Source: Sphingomonas pituitosa NBRC 102491 (GTDB lineage: Bacteria > Pseudomonadota > Alphaproteobacteria > Sphingomonadales > Sphingomonadaceae). From it: a stretch of 64,000 nucleotides of DNA. Made by a program: the position numbers and the translations under genes. Of the stretch, positions 43,257 through 51,122 are shown one piece after another. A model generated the notes under the pieces. The model saw only the letters and a list, made by a program, of their open reading frames with translations, was not told the origin of the DNA and ran no database searches. Each line of letters starts with the position of its first letter. The first letter of the stretch is position 1. Location of the stretch: NCBI RefSeq assembly GCF_001598435.1, contig NZ_BCYY01000006.1:124001-188000 (forward strand). Direction: 5' to 3'.

Positions 43257-43850
43257 GCGATTGACCTTTGATTTATGAACGACGGTGCCGAGCACCCCCA
43301 TGCGCCGTGTCGCGGCGCGAAATTCCTCGGGGCCGAAGGAGCGGATCAGGTCGCGCAGGTCCGCCTCGTCGACAGCCTCCGCCGCATCGACGAGATCGAA
43401 CCAGCGGCGCTGGCGCTGGCCCTGTTCCTTCCAGGCATCGAGCTCGCGCGTGACCGCGAAGGGAAAGACTTCCACATCGGCCATCAGCGACGCGCCGTTG
43501 CCGCGCTTCTTGCGGTAGCGATAGGAGCCGAGCGGCGTCGGGCAGATCACGCCCTGCACGCCCGCCTCTTCCTCGGCCTCCAGCACCGCCGCGGCGTGGG
43601 CGCTGAGGCCGGCGCCGGGATTGCCCTTGGGAATCACCCAGCGCCCGGTCCCCCGCGAGGTGACCAGCAGCACCTGCGTGGACGCATCGGCGCCCGAACC
43701 GAGGGTACGATAGGGCAAGGCGGCGATCTGGCGAATGACGTGGGGCTCCCCGGGGATGACGCGCGCGGTGTTACAGGCTTGCCGGGGGAAGGCAAGGGAG
43801 GAGGAATGCGGGGCCCGGCCACCCCGGCGGCGGCATGCACCAGGAGACAT
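42618..43850 (-). CDS. NUDIX hydrolase fused in frame to DUF47/PhoU-like protein
   Basis: One open frame without a stop runs through a NUDIX domain into a DUF47 domain. With ATG 43850 it is 410 aa. The NUDIX part (RQIAALPYR ... GRWVIPKGNP, LEAEEEAGV, GSYRYRKKRGNG, WKEQGQRQRRWF) keeps the three catalytic Glu of the Nudix box, but has Leu for the box's first Glu and for its Arg. It resembles small diphosphoinositol-polyphosphate-type phosphohydrolases. The natural start is unclear: a good GGGGAG precedes GTC-ATT-CGC (43734-43739) where homologs should begin, so ATT 43736 is possible. The DUF47 part starts at an internal ATG 43256. The pit gene follows. Confidence 0.6.
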   Translation of the reverse strand: MSPGACRRRGGRAPHSSSLAFPRQACNTARVIPGEPHVIRQIAALPYRTLGSGADASTQVLLVTSRGTGRWVIPKGNPGAGLSAHAAAVLEAEEEAGVQGVICPTPLGSYRYRKKRGNGASLMADVEVFPFAVTRELDAWKEQGQRQRRWFDLVDAAEAVDEADLRDLIRSFGPEEFRAATRRMGVLGTVVHKSKVNRMFAWFQRMLPKSGNFFEMFEAHAATVVAGADALARLLQDGGPDHIREVIEREHDADEITRQVLQTVRVTFLTPFDRGAITALIGSMDDAIDEMQATVRAIDLYEIRHFEREMKDMAGIVVDAARLTVEAMPLLRDVARNGARLHELTERLVRMESHADDIHAAGLKRAYKELGPQDPLQFAVQRELYKHLERIVDAFEDVANEIDGIVIDHA

Positions 43851-43878
43851 GGCCGCAACCCGGCGATATGAGCGCGGC

Positions 43879-44433
43879 ATGGCCCGGCTGCTCCTGTTCA
43901 ACAAACCCTTCGGGGTCCTGTCGCAATTCACCGACCGCGGATCGCCGACGCTCCGCTCGACCCTGTCGGACTTCATCGCGGTGAAGGGCGTCTATCCCGC
44001 CGGCAGGCTCGATCGGGACAGCGAGGGCCTGCTGCTGCTCTGCGATGACGGGCGGCTGCAGGCACGCATCGCCGATCCCCGCTTCAAGATGCCCAAGACC
44101 TACCTCGTGCAGGTCGAAGGCGATCCGCAGGACGCGGACCTGGAGCCCCTGCGGCAGGGCGTCCGGCTCAACGACGGCATGACCCTGCCGGCCGAGGTCG
44201 CGCGGATCGACGCGCCGGACCTGTGGACACGCGATCCGCCGATCCGTGCACGCAAGTTCATCCCCGACAGCTGGCTGAAAATCACCATCCGCGAAGGACG
44301 CAACCGGCAGGTGCGCCGCATGACGGCGGCGGTCGGGCTGCCCACCCTGCGGCTGGTCCGCTGGTCGATCGGCGACTGGTCCGTCGCCGGGATCGCGCCG
44401 GGCCACTTCCAGGAGGCCTCCGGCCTGGACTAG
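43879..44433 (+). CDS. rluE: 23S rRNA pseudouridine synthase, RluE-like
   Basis: 184 aa from ATG 43879. No S4 domain; the protein opens directly with the RsuA/RluE-type core LLFNKPFGVLSQFT, the catalytic GRLDRDSEGLLLLCDDG (Asp in RLDRDSEG) near residue 42, KTYLVQVEGDP, and the conserved EGRNRQVRRMTAAVGLPTLRLVR near 143-165. Short S4-less members of this kind are RluE (23S U2457). Divergent from the NUDIX-DUF47 gene with a 28-bp gap. Confidence 0.85.
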   Translation: MARLLLFNKPFGVLSQFTDRGSPTLRSTLSDFIAVKGVYPAGRLDRDSEGLLLLCDDGRLQARIADPRFKMPKTYLVQVEGDPQDADLEPLRQGVRLNDGMTLPAEVARIDAPDLWTRDPPIRARKFIPDSWLKITIREGRNRQVRRMTAAVGLPTLRLVRWSIGDWSVAGIAPGHFQEASGLD

Positions 44434-44542
44434 GGTCCGCCCGGCGCATAGGCGCACCGGATGGGGTGCTGCCATCGTCTCGCGATCGGCGTCCTCGCCC
44501 GGTAAAGCGTACATAGGCACATCGGCAGGTTTCTGGATTTCA

Positions 44543-45373
44543 ATGAATTATCGCCATTCCTTCCATGCCGGCAACAGCGCCGATGTCGTCAAGCACAGCC
44601 TGCTGATCGCCCTTGTCCGGGCCTTGCAGCAGAAAGAGGGCGCGCTGACCCTGATCGACACCCATGCCGGCTGCGGGCTCTATGACCTGGGCGGCGAGCA
44701 GGCCCAGCGCACCGGCGAAGCCGCACAGGGCGTGCTGCGCGCCTTCGCCGATGCCAACCCCTTGCTGGACGACTATCGCGCCGCCGTACGGGCGGTGAAT
44801 ATCGGGACGGAGCCGCACCTCTACCCCGGCTCCCCGCAATTCCTGGCGCAGCTCCTGCGCCCGCAGGACCTGCTGATCCTCAACGAAAAGCACCCCGAGG
44901 ACGCCAGCGAACTGCGCCGCACGATGCGCGGGTCGCCCGCTGCCGTGCACGCGCGCGATGCCTATGAGCTCTGGCTGGCGATGCTGCCGACCCGAACGCC
45001 GCGCGGCGTGGTGGTGGTCGATCCGCCGTACGAGCAGACCGACGAACGCGACCGCATCACCGCCACCCTCGCCGCGGCGCACCGCAAATGGGCGCATGGC
45101 GTGACGGTGATCTGGTATCCGCTGAAGGACCCCGCGACGCACCGGCAGTGGAAGAACAGGTTGCGCCGGCTCGGCATCCCGAAGTTCCTGGTCGTGGAGC
45201 ATTGGCTGTATGATGCCGATGTGCCCGGCATCTATAACGGCGCAGGCCTGTTCATCGTCAATCCGCCCTATGCCTTCACCCAGGCGCTGCCGCCGCTGCT
45301 GGAAGCCCTCCGCGCCGCACTGGCCCCGGAAGGGCATCGGGGCGAGATCACGGCCGACTGGTTGGACGATTAG
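44543..45373 (+). CDS. rlmJ: 23S rRNA (adenine-2030-N6)-methyltransferase RlmJ
   Basis: 276 aa, ATG 44543. RlmJ hallmarks are MNYRHSFHAGN followed by DVVKH at the N-terminus, the SAM-binding segment LTLIDTHAGCGLYDL, LNEKHPEDASELRR, and catalytic DPPYEQ near residue 160, then IWYPLKDP and VNPPYAF. The usual NHAD at the start reads NSAD here. It lies 109 bp after the RluE-like gene; both modify 23S rRNA but are probably separate units. Confidence 0.93.
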   Translation: MNYRHSFHAGNSADVVKHSLLIALVRALQQKEGALTLIDTHAGCGLYDLGGEQAQRTGEAAQGVLRAFADANPLLDDYRAAVRAVNIGTEPHLYPGSPQFLAQLLRPQDLLILNEKHPEDASELRRTMRGSPAAVHARDAYELWLAMLPTRTPRGVVVVDPPYEQTDERDRITATLAAAHRKWAHGVTVIWYPLKDPATHRQWKNRLRRLGIPKFLVVEHWLYDADVPGIYNGAGLFIVNPPYAFTQALPPLLEALRAALAPEGHRGEITADWLDD

Positions 45374-45541
45374 GAACCAGCCTCGTCGCGGATCCGGTCA
45401 TCCGGCGCCCTGGTACCGCTGGCCTGTCTCCGGCGGACCTGTGGGCCCGCTGCAATGGCGGACCTGGGGCGCAGGCCGACCGGCAGCACCCCTCAGGGCC
45501 GGGCGTTTACCGAAGCGGATGGGAACCACCGGCTCCGGTCG

Positions 45542-46012
45542 TCACACGTCGAGCCGGAACCGACGTTTGCCGGTCACGGCCGCGCCTTGCTGCAGGTAAA
45601 AGCGCTCCGCGGGGGCATTCCACTCCGGGGTCTGCCATTGAAGCTCGGCGATCCCGCGTTGGACGGCGAAGTGCTTCACGGCGCCGAGCAGCTTGGTGCC
45701 CACGCCTGCGCCTCTCGCAGTCTCGGCGATGTACAGGCAGTCGAGATGCAGGAATGGCTTGCCCGACCATGTCGAGAAATCACGCGTGGCTGTTGCGTAG
45801 CCCATGGGTCGGCCGCTCTCGTCGATGGCAAGCCAGGCGAACAGGATGGCATCCGGCTCGGCCAGGGCGGACCGCAAGGCCGCTGCGGTGCAGGTCGCGG
45901 TGGTCCTTTCGAAACGGGCATGGGCCTGGATCAGAGGCAGCAGGGCGGTGACGTGTTCCGGACCGGCAACCAGGACCGTGGCATTCGAAGCGGATCCGGA
46001 ACACATGCACAT
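45542..46012 (-). CDS. GNAT-family N-acetyltransferase
   Basis: 156 aa from ATG 46012, whose codon overlaps the rhodanese stop (TGATG on the minus strand), so translation is coupled; ATG 46006 is an alternative. The GNAT fold is visible: LLPLIQAHARFE, LAIDESGRPMGYATA, LHLDCLYIAETARGAGVGTKLL (motif A, R/Q-x-x-G-x-G/A as RGAGVG near residue 101) and a C-terminal FYLQQGAAVTGKRRF. The acceptor substrate is unknown. It is second in the rhodanese-GNAT unit divergent from ftrA. Confidence 0.85.
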   Translation of the reverse strand: MCMCSGSASNATVLVAGPEHVTALLPLIQAHARFERTTATCTAAALRSALAEPDAILFAWLAIDESGRPMGYATATRDFSTWSGKPFLHLDCLYIAETARGAGVGTKLLGAVKHFAVQRGIAELQWQTPEWNAPAERFYLQQGAAVTGKRRFRLDV

Positions 46013-46413
46013 CAGCCCTCGGACCCCGTGGCCAAGCTGAAGCCCTCGTCTACCCACCCGGTAATTCCACCGGCCATGATCTTGACGGGACGGCCGAGCT
46101 CGGCAATCCGCAAGGCCCCCCGCGCAGCACCATTGCAGTGCGGCCCGGCGCAATAGGTGACGAACACGGTGCCGGACGGCCAGGCGGCAAGCTTGGACGC
46201 GATGATCTTGCCGTGCGGCAGGTTGATGGCCCCGGGCACATGGCCGGCAGCGAACATCGCCGGGCTGCGGACGTCGAGCAGCACGAAGTCCGGCCCTTTG
46301 CTCAGCGCATCGTGAACGTCCCAACAATCGGTCTCGAAGCTGAATTCGGAAGCGAAATGCGCTCGGGCCAGCTCGGGGGAGGCGGGCGGTATGGCGGTTA
46401 CGATCGTCGGCAT
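46012..46413 (-). CDS. Rhodanese-domain protein
   Basis: 133 aa from ATG 46413 with AAAGGAG upstream; an ATG further up at 46497 is less likely. A single rhodanese domain: FVLLDVRSPAMFAAGHVPGAINLPH (residues ~43-68), the active-site loop TYCAGPHCNGAARGA with catalytic Cys near residue 88, and KIMAGGITGW. A persulfide carrier role is expected. Such a gene is commonly found divergent from an FtrA-type AraC regulator, as here. Confidence 0.85.
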   Translation of the reverse strand: MPTIVTAIPPASPELARAHFASEFSFETDCWDVHDALSKGPDFVLLDVRSPAMFAAGHVPGAINLPHGKIIASKLAAWPSGTVFVTYCAGPHCNGAARGALRIAELGRPVKIMAGGITGWVDEGFSLATGSEG

Positions 46414-46458
46414 GGGGATGCTCCTTTCATGCTGAGGAATGCAGCCCGGCCACAGGCT

Positions 46459-46482
46459 TTGGCAATTGGCGCAAATGGCAAT
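46459..46482. promoter_or_regulatory. TGGCAAT direct repeats between rhodanese and ftrA
   Basis: TTGGCAAT (46459-46466) and ATGGCAAT (46475-46482) are spaced 16 bp start to start with a third related TTGGC between them. AraC-type proteins typically bind such direct half-sites, so this is a candidate FtrA operator controlling the divergent unit. Confidence 0.35.
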
Positions 46483-46495
46483 ATACGTGCATATC

Positions 46496-47575
46496 ATGCC
46501 AATCGCTCACGACCCCTTGCCAGGCCCGCACGGCGCACTGCCACGCTCGCACGGCCCACTGCCAAGCCCACACGGCCCACTGGTCGTCGCCTTGCTCTAC
46601 GATGGGCTCTGCACCTTCGAATTCGGCATCGTTGCCGAGATTTTCGGCCTGTCCCGACCGGAACTGGGGCCGGACTGGTATCGCTTTGCCAGCGCCGCGA
46701 TCGAGCCGGGTCCGCTTCGGGCGCATGGGGGCTTTCAGATTCTGCCGGACGGCGGGCCGGAACTGTTGGACGTGGCAGACCTGATCGTGATCCCCGGCTG
46801 GAAGGGGGTCGACACACCGGTTCCGGAGAAGCTGATTCTACGCCTGCTCCAAGCGCACATGCGCGGCGCCCGGCTCGCCTCGATCTGCTCCGGGGCCTTC
46901 GTCCTGGCCGCGACAGGGCTGCTGGACGGTGCGCCGGCGACGACGCACTGGCGTTACGCCTCGGCGTTGCAGGGCAGGTTTCCAAGGATCAAGGTGGACG
47001 ACAAGTCCCTCTACCAGGGGCAGGACGGGATCTACACCTCGGCCGGCAGTGCGGCGGGGATAGACTTGATGATCGAGCTCGTCCGGCAGGATTTCGGGCC
47101 AGAGGCCGCGAATTCGGTGGCGCGGCGCCTCGTCATGCCCGCGCATCGTGCCGGGGGGCAGGCGCAATTTGTCGAGCGCGCCGTGCCGTTACGCCCGGAT
47201 ACCAGTATCGCTCCGGTGATCGACCAAGTCCGACAGGACCTGCGCAGGCCCTGGACCATCGATGACATGACGCGCGCATCCCGCATGAGCCGGAGAACGT
47301 TCGAGCGCCGCTTCCGGGATGCCACCGGGACAGGGCCCGGCGAGTGGCTGATCGCAGCGCGGGTGGAAGCGGCCAAGGACATATTGGCCAGATCCGCCAA
47401 TTCGATCGACGAAGTCGCATATGCCGTCGGCTTCGGCACCGCACATACGCTGAGGCACCATTTCCGCCGGCTCGTGACGCAGACACCCAGCCAGTTCCGG
47501 CGCGCCTTCTCCGGCAAGGAAAGGTCCAGCGCCGATCATGTCGGCAGCGGGATGCGCCCGCCAGCAAGCGCCTAA
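46496..47575 (+). CDS. ftrA: GlxA-family AraC-type regulator, FtrA-like
   Basis: 359 aa if it starts at ATG 46496; ATG 46475 is also in frame. Residues ~28-190 are a DJ-1/PfpI-like amidotransferase-fold sensor (VVALLYDGLCTFEFGIVAEIFGL, LIVIPGW, ASICSGAFVLAATGLLDG with the Cys of the nucleophile elbow). Residues ~250-345 are an AraC HTH pair (TIDDMTRASRMSRRTFERRF, DEVAYAVGFGTAHTLRHHF). Between start and sensor lie three 7-aa tandem repeats (LPGPHGA, LPRSHGP, LPSPHGP). Divergent from the rhodanese-GNAT unit, which it probably regulates. Confidence 0.82.
   Translation: MPIAHDPLPGPHGALPRSHGPLPSPHGPLVVALLYDGLCTFEFGIVAEIFGLSRPELGPDWYRFASAAIEPGPLRAHGGFQILPDGGPELLDVADLIVIPGWKGVDTPVPEKLILRLLQAHMRGARLASICSGAFVLAATGLLDGAPATTHWRYASALQGRFPRIKVDDKSLYQGQDGIYTSAGSAAGIDLMIELVRQDFGPEAANSVARRLVMPAHRAGGQAQFVERAVPLRPDTSIAPVIDQVRQDLRRPWTIDDMTRASRMSRRTFERRFRDATGTGPGEWLIAARVEAAKDILARSANSIDEVAYAVGFGTAHTLRHHFRRLVTQTPSQFRRAFSGKERSSADHVGSGMRPPASA
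46517..46579 (+). repeat. Three 21-bp tandem repeats in the ftrA 5' end
   Basis: Units 46517-46537, 46538-46558 and 46559-46579 follow the consensus (C/T)TGCCA.GC.C.CACGGC.CA. They are in frame and encode heptapeptides LPGPHGA, LPRSHGP and LPSPHGP. Confidence 0.85.
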
Positions 47576-47725
47576 CGGCCGGATGCCGGTCCAAGGCGAT
47601 GTGTCGGCGTGCCGAGCGGCTTCTTCGAACCGCCAAAGCGACAGCTTCCGCCACGACCGGACATCGCTTGGTGTGTGATCACGCGAGCGGCCCTGGTCGC
47701 CGGGCGCCGCAACCCGCCGGCGCCC

Positions 47726-48484
47726 CTACCCCCCGTCCCGCTTCAACCGCCGCTCCACCCGGTCCAGCTCCCGCGTCAGCCGCGCCAGCGCCTCCCCGCG
47801 ATCGGCGCGCGGCACGCGGAAGCCGGCATGGGGTCGCCCCTCGACGATCTCCGGGCGGCGATAGCCGAGCAGCAGCAGCGCCTCGCGCGGGGTCATGCGG
47901 GTGAGCGGGTCGGTCTCGTCCAGCTGCAGCTCCCAGCCCTCCAGCACCGCGCCGTCGGGCCGCATCGAGCGCAGCGCATTGTCGAGCAGCGCCAGTTCCA
48001 GCCGTTCATAGCCCTCGGCCAGCGCCGTCGCCATCGCGCGGGCGAAGTCGGGCGCGCGGGCGCGCCTGGCATAGATGGCGCTCCAGCCGATGCCGGTCGC
48101 CTCGGCCGAGAGCCGCACATTGGCGGTGGCGGCGAGGTGGGCGAGGAAGCGGCGCTCGCCCTCGGTGGTCAGCAGCCCCTTGGGCGCGCGGCGCACCTGG
48201 AGCGCACGCCCGCGCGAGGCGCGCACGCTATACTCGCCGCCGCCGGTGATCGCGGCCTCACCCGCAGGCGCGACCACGCCGCGGCTGGCGGCGAGCTGCG
48301 CCTGGGCATAGGCCAGGGCCGCATCCCATTGGCTCGCGAAATCGGGGTTGCGCGCGCGGCGCTTCTGGAAGGTCTTGCGGGTCTGCCCGGCTTCCTCGGC
48401 GGCGAGCGTGACGTTGGCGGTGCGGCGCAGCGCCTTGAGGAAGCGCTGGTTCTCGCGTGTCCGATCGCCCCTGGTGCCGCGCAT
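47726..48484 (-). CDS. Protein with duplicated terminase-small-subunit-like HTH
   Basis: 252 aa from ATG 48484. Two similar segments, LKALRRTANVTLAAEEAG...TFQKRRARNPDFASQWDAAL (about 16-60) and FLAHLAATANVRLSAEATG...AIYARRARAPDFARAMATAL (about 110-155), each have the helix-turn-helix layout seen in phage terminase small subunits and related DNA-packaging adaptors. The C-terminal 50 residues are charged and coiled-coil-like (RLTRELDRVERRLKRDGG). No other phage gene is near; such solitary genes may be domesticated phage remnants with a DNA-binding role. The 413-bp region to rplJ follows its start. Confidence 0.6.
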   Translation of the reverse strand: MRGTRGDRTRENQRFLKALRRTANVTLAAEEAGQTRKTFQKRRARNPDFASQWDAALAYAQAQLAASRGVVAPAGEAAITGGGEYSVRASRGRALQVRRAPKGLLTTEGERRFLAHLAATANVRLSAEATGIGWSAIYARRARAPDFARAMATALAEGYERLELALLDNALRSMRPDGAVLEGWELQLDETDPLTRMTPREALLLLGYRRPEIVEGRPHAGFRVPRADRGEALARLTRELDRVERRLKRDGG

Positions 48485-48579
48485 CGTGTCGCCCTTCCCT
48501 CGCCCGCCCGCCCGCTTATGGTACGGCGGGAAGATGGTTGTTCCGCATTTGTTCTGCAAGGCCCCTGGTGCCCTGGCGC

Positions 48580-48607
48580 TTGACTCCGCGCCCGAATCCG
48601 CTAATGG
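48580..48607 (+). promoter_or_regulatory. Candidate rplJ-rplL promoter
   Basis: TTGACT (48580-48585), 16-bp spacer, TAATGG (48602-48607), written CTTGAC...CTAATGG; similar to the rplK candidate. It would give a long leader of about 290 nt before rplJ. Confidence 0.4.
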
Positions 48608-48820
48608 GCGCGCTCCTCCTTCGGGAGGAATCCGTCCGAGACAGCGAGGGACCGGAATCTGCCGGTCTTGATTATCTCGCCTAGACGGGGACAGAATTTA
48701 CCGGCGGCTAGGCCAGTGCGGCGCGATTGCGCAGCTGGCGTCAAGCGTTCCGGGTCACGCCCCAGGGAGAGTTCTCCCCGGCCTCGTGACGATCCTTCCC
48801 CTCGGACAAATTGAGCCTGG

Positions 48821-48897
48821 CCCGTGTTCGCACGGGTCGTGAACCGGGGCCGCCTTGCGCTCGCGCGCGGGGTAGCCTCATGTATGAGGAGACCGGC
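48821..48897 (+). ncRNA. Candidate L10-type leader of rplJ-rplL
   Basis: The ~290-nt leader includes a stable hairpin CCCGTG-TTCG-CACGGG (48821-48836) and further GC-rich pairing up to the ribosome-binding site GAGGAG before rplJ. In many bacteria L10(L7/L12)4 binds its mRNA leader and represses translation; position fits, but the kink-turn consensus was not verified. Confidence 0.35.
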
Positions 48898-49413
48898 ATG
48901 GATCGTTCCCAGAAGGCCGACGCCGTTGCCGAGCTGAATCGCACCTTCAACGAGGTTGGCGTGGTGGTTGTCACCCGCAATCTCGGCATGACCGTCAAGC
49001 AGTCGACGGACCTGCGCAACAAGATGCGTGCAGCCGGCGCGACCTATAAGGTCTCGAAGAACAAGCTCGCCAAGATTGCCACCCAGGGCACCGATTATGC
49101 GGTGCTCTCGGACCTGCTGACGGGTCCGACGGCACTGTCCACCTCCGTCGACCCCGTGGCTGCGGCCAAGGTCGTCGCGGACTTCGCCAAGACGAACGAC
49201 AAGCTCGAAATCGTCGGCGGGGCCATGGGCAATGTGCTGCTGGACGCGGCTGGCGTGCAGGCACTCGCCTCGCTGCCGTCGCTGGACGAGCTGCGCGGCA
49301 AGCTCGTGGGGCTCATCGCAGCACCCGCGACCAAGCTCGCAACCATCACCCAGGCACCGGCGGCGCAGATCGCCCGCGTGCTTGCGGCGTACAGCGAAAA
49401 GCAGGCTGCCTGA
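48898..49413 (+). CDS. rplJ: 50S ribosomal protein L10
   Basis: 171 aa from ATG 48898, selected over longer frames because GAGGAGA is just upstream and the protein begins MDRSQKADAV like alphaproteobacterial L10. rRNA-binding block NLGMTVKQSTDLRNKMRAAGATYKVSKNKLAKIA is followed by the GPTALS loop and a C-terminal helix (ARVLAAYSEKQAA) that binds L7/L12 dimers. Encoded 59 bp before rplL. Confidence 0.97.
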   Translation: MDRSQKADAVAELNRTFNEVGVVVVTRNLGMTVKQSTDLRNKMRAAGATYKVSKNKLAKIATQGTDYAVLSDLLTGPTALSTSVDPVAAAKVVADFAKTNDKLEIVGGAMGNVLLDAAGVQALASLPSLDELRGKLVGLIAAPATKLATITQAPAAQIARVLAAYSEKQAA

Positions 49414-49472
49414 GCTTCGGCTTCAAGCGACCTTTATACTTTCCCGAAACTTTGAACTGACTGGAGTTTATC

Positions 49473-49850
49473 ATGGCTGACCTTAACGCAATCGTCGACC
49501 AGCTTTCCGCCCTGACCGTTCTCGAGGCCGCTGAGCTCTCGAAGCTGCTCGAAGAGAAGTGGGGCGTTTCGGCCGCCGCTGCCGTCGCCGTTGCCGGCCC
49601 GGCCGCTGGTGGCGCCGCTGCCCCGGCTGCTGAAGAGCAGACCGAGTTCGACGTGATCCTCACCGGCGACGGTGGCAAGAAGATCAACGTCATCAAGGAA
49701 GTCCGCGCCATCACCAGCCTCGGCCTCACCGAAGCAAAGGCGCTGGTCGAAGGCGCTCCGAAGCCGGTCAAGGAAGGCGTGTCGAAGGACGAAGCCGAGA
49801 AGATCAAGAAGCAGCTGGAAGAAGCTGGCGCGACCGTCGAGGTCAAGTAA
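49473..49850 (+). CDS. rplL: 50S ribosomal protein L7/L12
   Basis: 125 aa, ATG 49473. N-terminal dimerisation helix pair ([25 protein letters not shown]), Ala/Pro-rich hinge, and C-terminal factor-binding domain [44 protein letters not shown] (in pieces). Very abundant stalk protein; a strong terminator follows, so rpoB 8.9 kb away is independent. Confidence 0.97.
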   Translation: MADLNAIVDQLSALTVLEAAELSKLLEEKWGVSAAAAVAVAGPAAGGAAAPAAEEQTEFDVILTGDGGKKINVIKEVRAITSLGLTEAKALVEGAPKPVKEGVSKDEAEKIKKQLEEAGATVEVK

Positions 49851-49888
49851 GCACTTCCCAGCCCGTTTCAAGGCTTGGATACAAAAAG

Positions 49889-49918
49889 GAGGCGGCCCGG
49901 TGACGGGTCGCCTCTTTT
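49889..49918 (+). terminator. Intrinsic terminator after rplL
   Basis: An 11-bp stem with one G-T pair, GAGGCGGCCCG/CGGGTCGCCTC (49889-49899, 49904-49914), GTGA loop and four T residues, 38 bp after the rplL stop. Confidence 0.85.
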
Positions 49919-49934
49919 CGTTTGCGCTTAGGAA

Positions 49935-51026
49935 CTACACAGCCTGAGGCGCGTAGGCGATAGCAGAGAGCATCCTCGGTGCCGGCCGGTCGAGCCAGAT
50001 CGGTCCCGGCCTGGCCCCTTGCCCCGCCGCTCCGAGCAGGAAATCCGCACCGAACCGGTGGATGCTCAAGCCACTGCGCCAACGCAGGTCGCAAAGCAGC
50101 ATCCCGGCAAACATCGGACGCGCGCCCAGCGCGACGACATGGAGTTGATCCCGCTTGAGCCCGAGGCGCACCGGCACGCACATTCGTGCTCCGGGCATCA
50201 GGTCGATGGGGTCTGTCGAGTGCTGCGGAGGAGGCCCCGCGTGGAACCCCGCGCGCCGAAGATCCTGGTCCGGGCTAGCGCTGATGAGCGCAAACGCAAC
50301 GCGAAGACCCTCTGCACTCCCTGGCTGGGCGTTGGCCAGTTCGATCTGCAGATCGAACGCCAGGGCGTCTGCTCTGAAGACGACTGCGGCGGAGACGACA
50401 CGGACCTGGAATGGTTCGGCAGCAGGAGGGGGCGGCGATACGGCTGTGATCGTCGACACCTGGGGAAGAGTAGCGTCCTGGTGCGCGGGATCTGCAACTT
50501 GGGCCGGGGCACCTACGCGCGCCCGCCGCCACCAGCCGATTGCGACGAGAGCAGCAGCGCCCATCGCACCCACTACGAACCACGACCAATAGGCGAAAGG
50601 TCCTGCCCCACCGCCCCAAGGCCGGGATATCCGCCGGGACGGGACCGCCGGATCAGTGGTCACCGGTGCCGGTGCAGGCGGAGGCGTAGGCGTAGGCGAT
50701 TGCTGCGCCGTTGGGCCTGCCCCTTGAGCGACGTTCGGCGTCGCCTCCGGCAGGGGAGCGGGCGCTGGGGAGAAGCCAAGCCGCGATCTGGGACGGGGAG
50801 AAGCCACCGGGACGATCACCGGCTGGACGATCGCCCCGCTTGCAGGCGTGGCAGCAGGCACAGGCGTCGGGGTCGGCGTCCCGGGCAGTCGAAAGCGTTC
50901 GGGCAACACGCCGGGGATGGCTTGCGGGGTGGCATCGGCGGGCGGGCGCTCCTGCGCGCCCGCGGGAAGGGCGAGCGCTCCAAGAACGATCGCGCCCAAT
51001 GCTGTTCCATGCCTGCCCGGTCTCAC
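49935..51026 (-). CDS. Secreted Pro-rich single-TM protein, hypothetical
   Basis: 363 aa. Signal peptide ~1-24 (ALPAGAQ), a Pro/Thr/Ala-rich segment (~30-140, with PTPTPVP-type repeats), a transmembrane helix ~148-167 (SWFVVGAMGAAALVAIGWW), then a ~150-residue C-terminal domain (FQVRVVSAAVVFRADALAFDLQI ... MFAGMLLCDLRWRSG ...). The same order occurs in the 54530-55855 protein, so they look like paralogs. No family recognised; the domain may be an Ig-like fold. It is part of a leftward group of genes between rplL and rpoB. Confidence 0.7.
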   Translation of the reverse strand: MRPGRHGTALGAIVLGALALPAGAQERPPADATPQAIPGVLPERFRLPGTPTPTPVPAATPASGAIVQPVIVPVASPRPRSRLGFSPAPAPLPEATPNVAQGAGPTAQQSPTPTPPPAPAPVTTDPAVPSRRISRPWGGGAGPFAYWSWFVVGAMGAAALVAIGWWRRARVGAPAQVADPAHQDATLPQVSTITAVSPPPPAAEPFQVRVVSAAVVFRADALAFDLQIELANAQPGSAEGLRVAFALISASPDQDLRRAGFHAGPPPQHSTDPIDLMPGARMCVPVRLGLKRDQLHVVALGARPMFAGMLLCDLRWRSGLSIHRFGADFLLGAAGQGARPGPIWLDRPAPRMLSAIAYAPQAV

Positions 51027-51122
51027 GCCACGGACTTGGGCGACCCAAGGTGAACGACGGCTGCACCAGCGGCCACGGCCGAGCGGCGTGCGACCATCCG
51101 TTCGGCGTTGGCGGTCAGCCGC

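Noticed and set aside
45542-46327. Longer 261-aa frame for the GNAT protein
   Set aside because: The extra part is an Arg-rich shadow of the rhodanese gene; the TGATG overlap gives a natural start at 46012.
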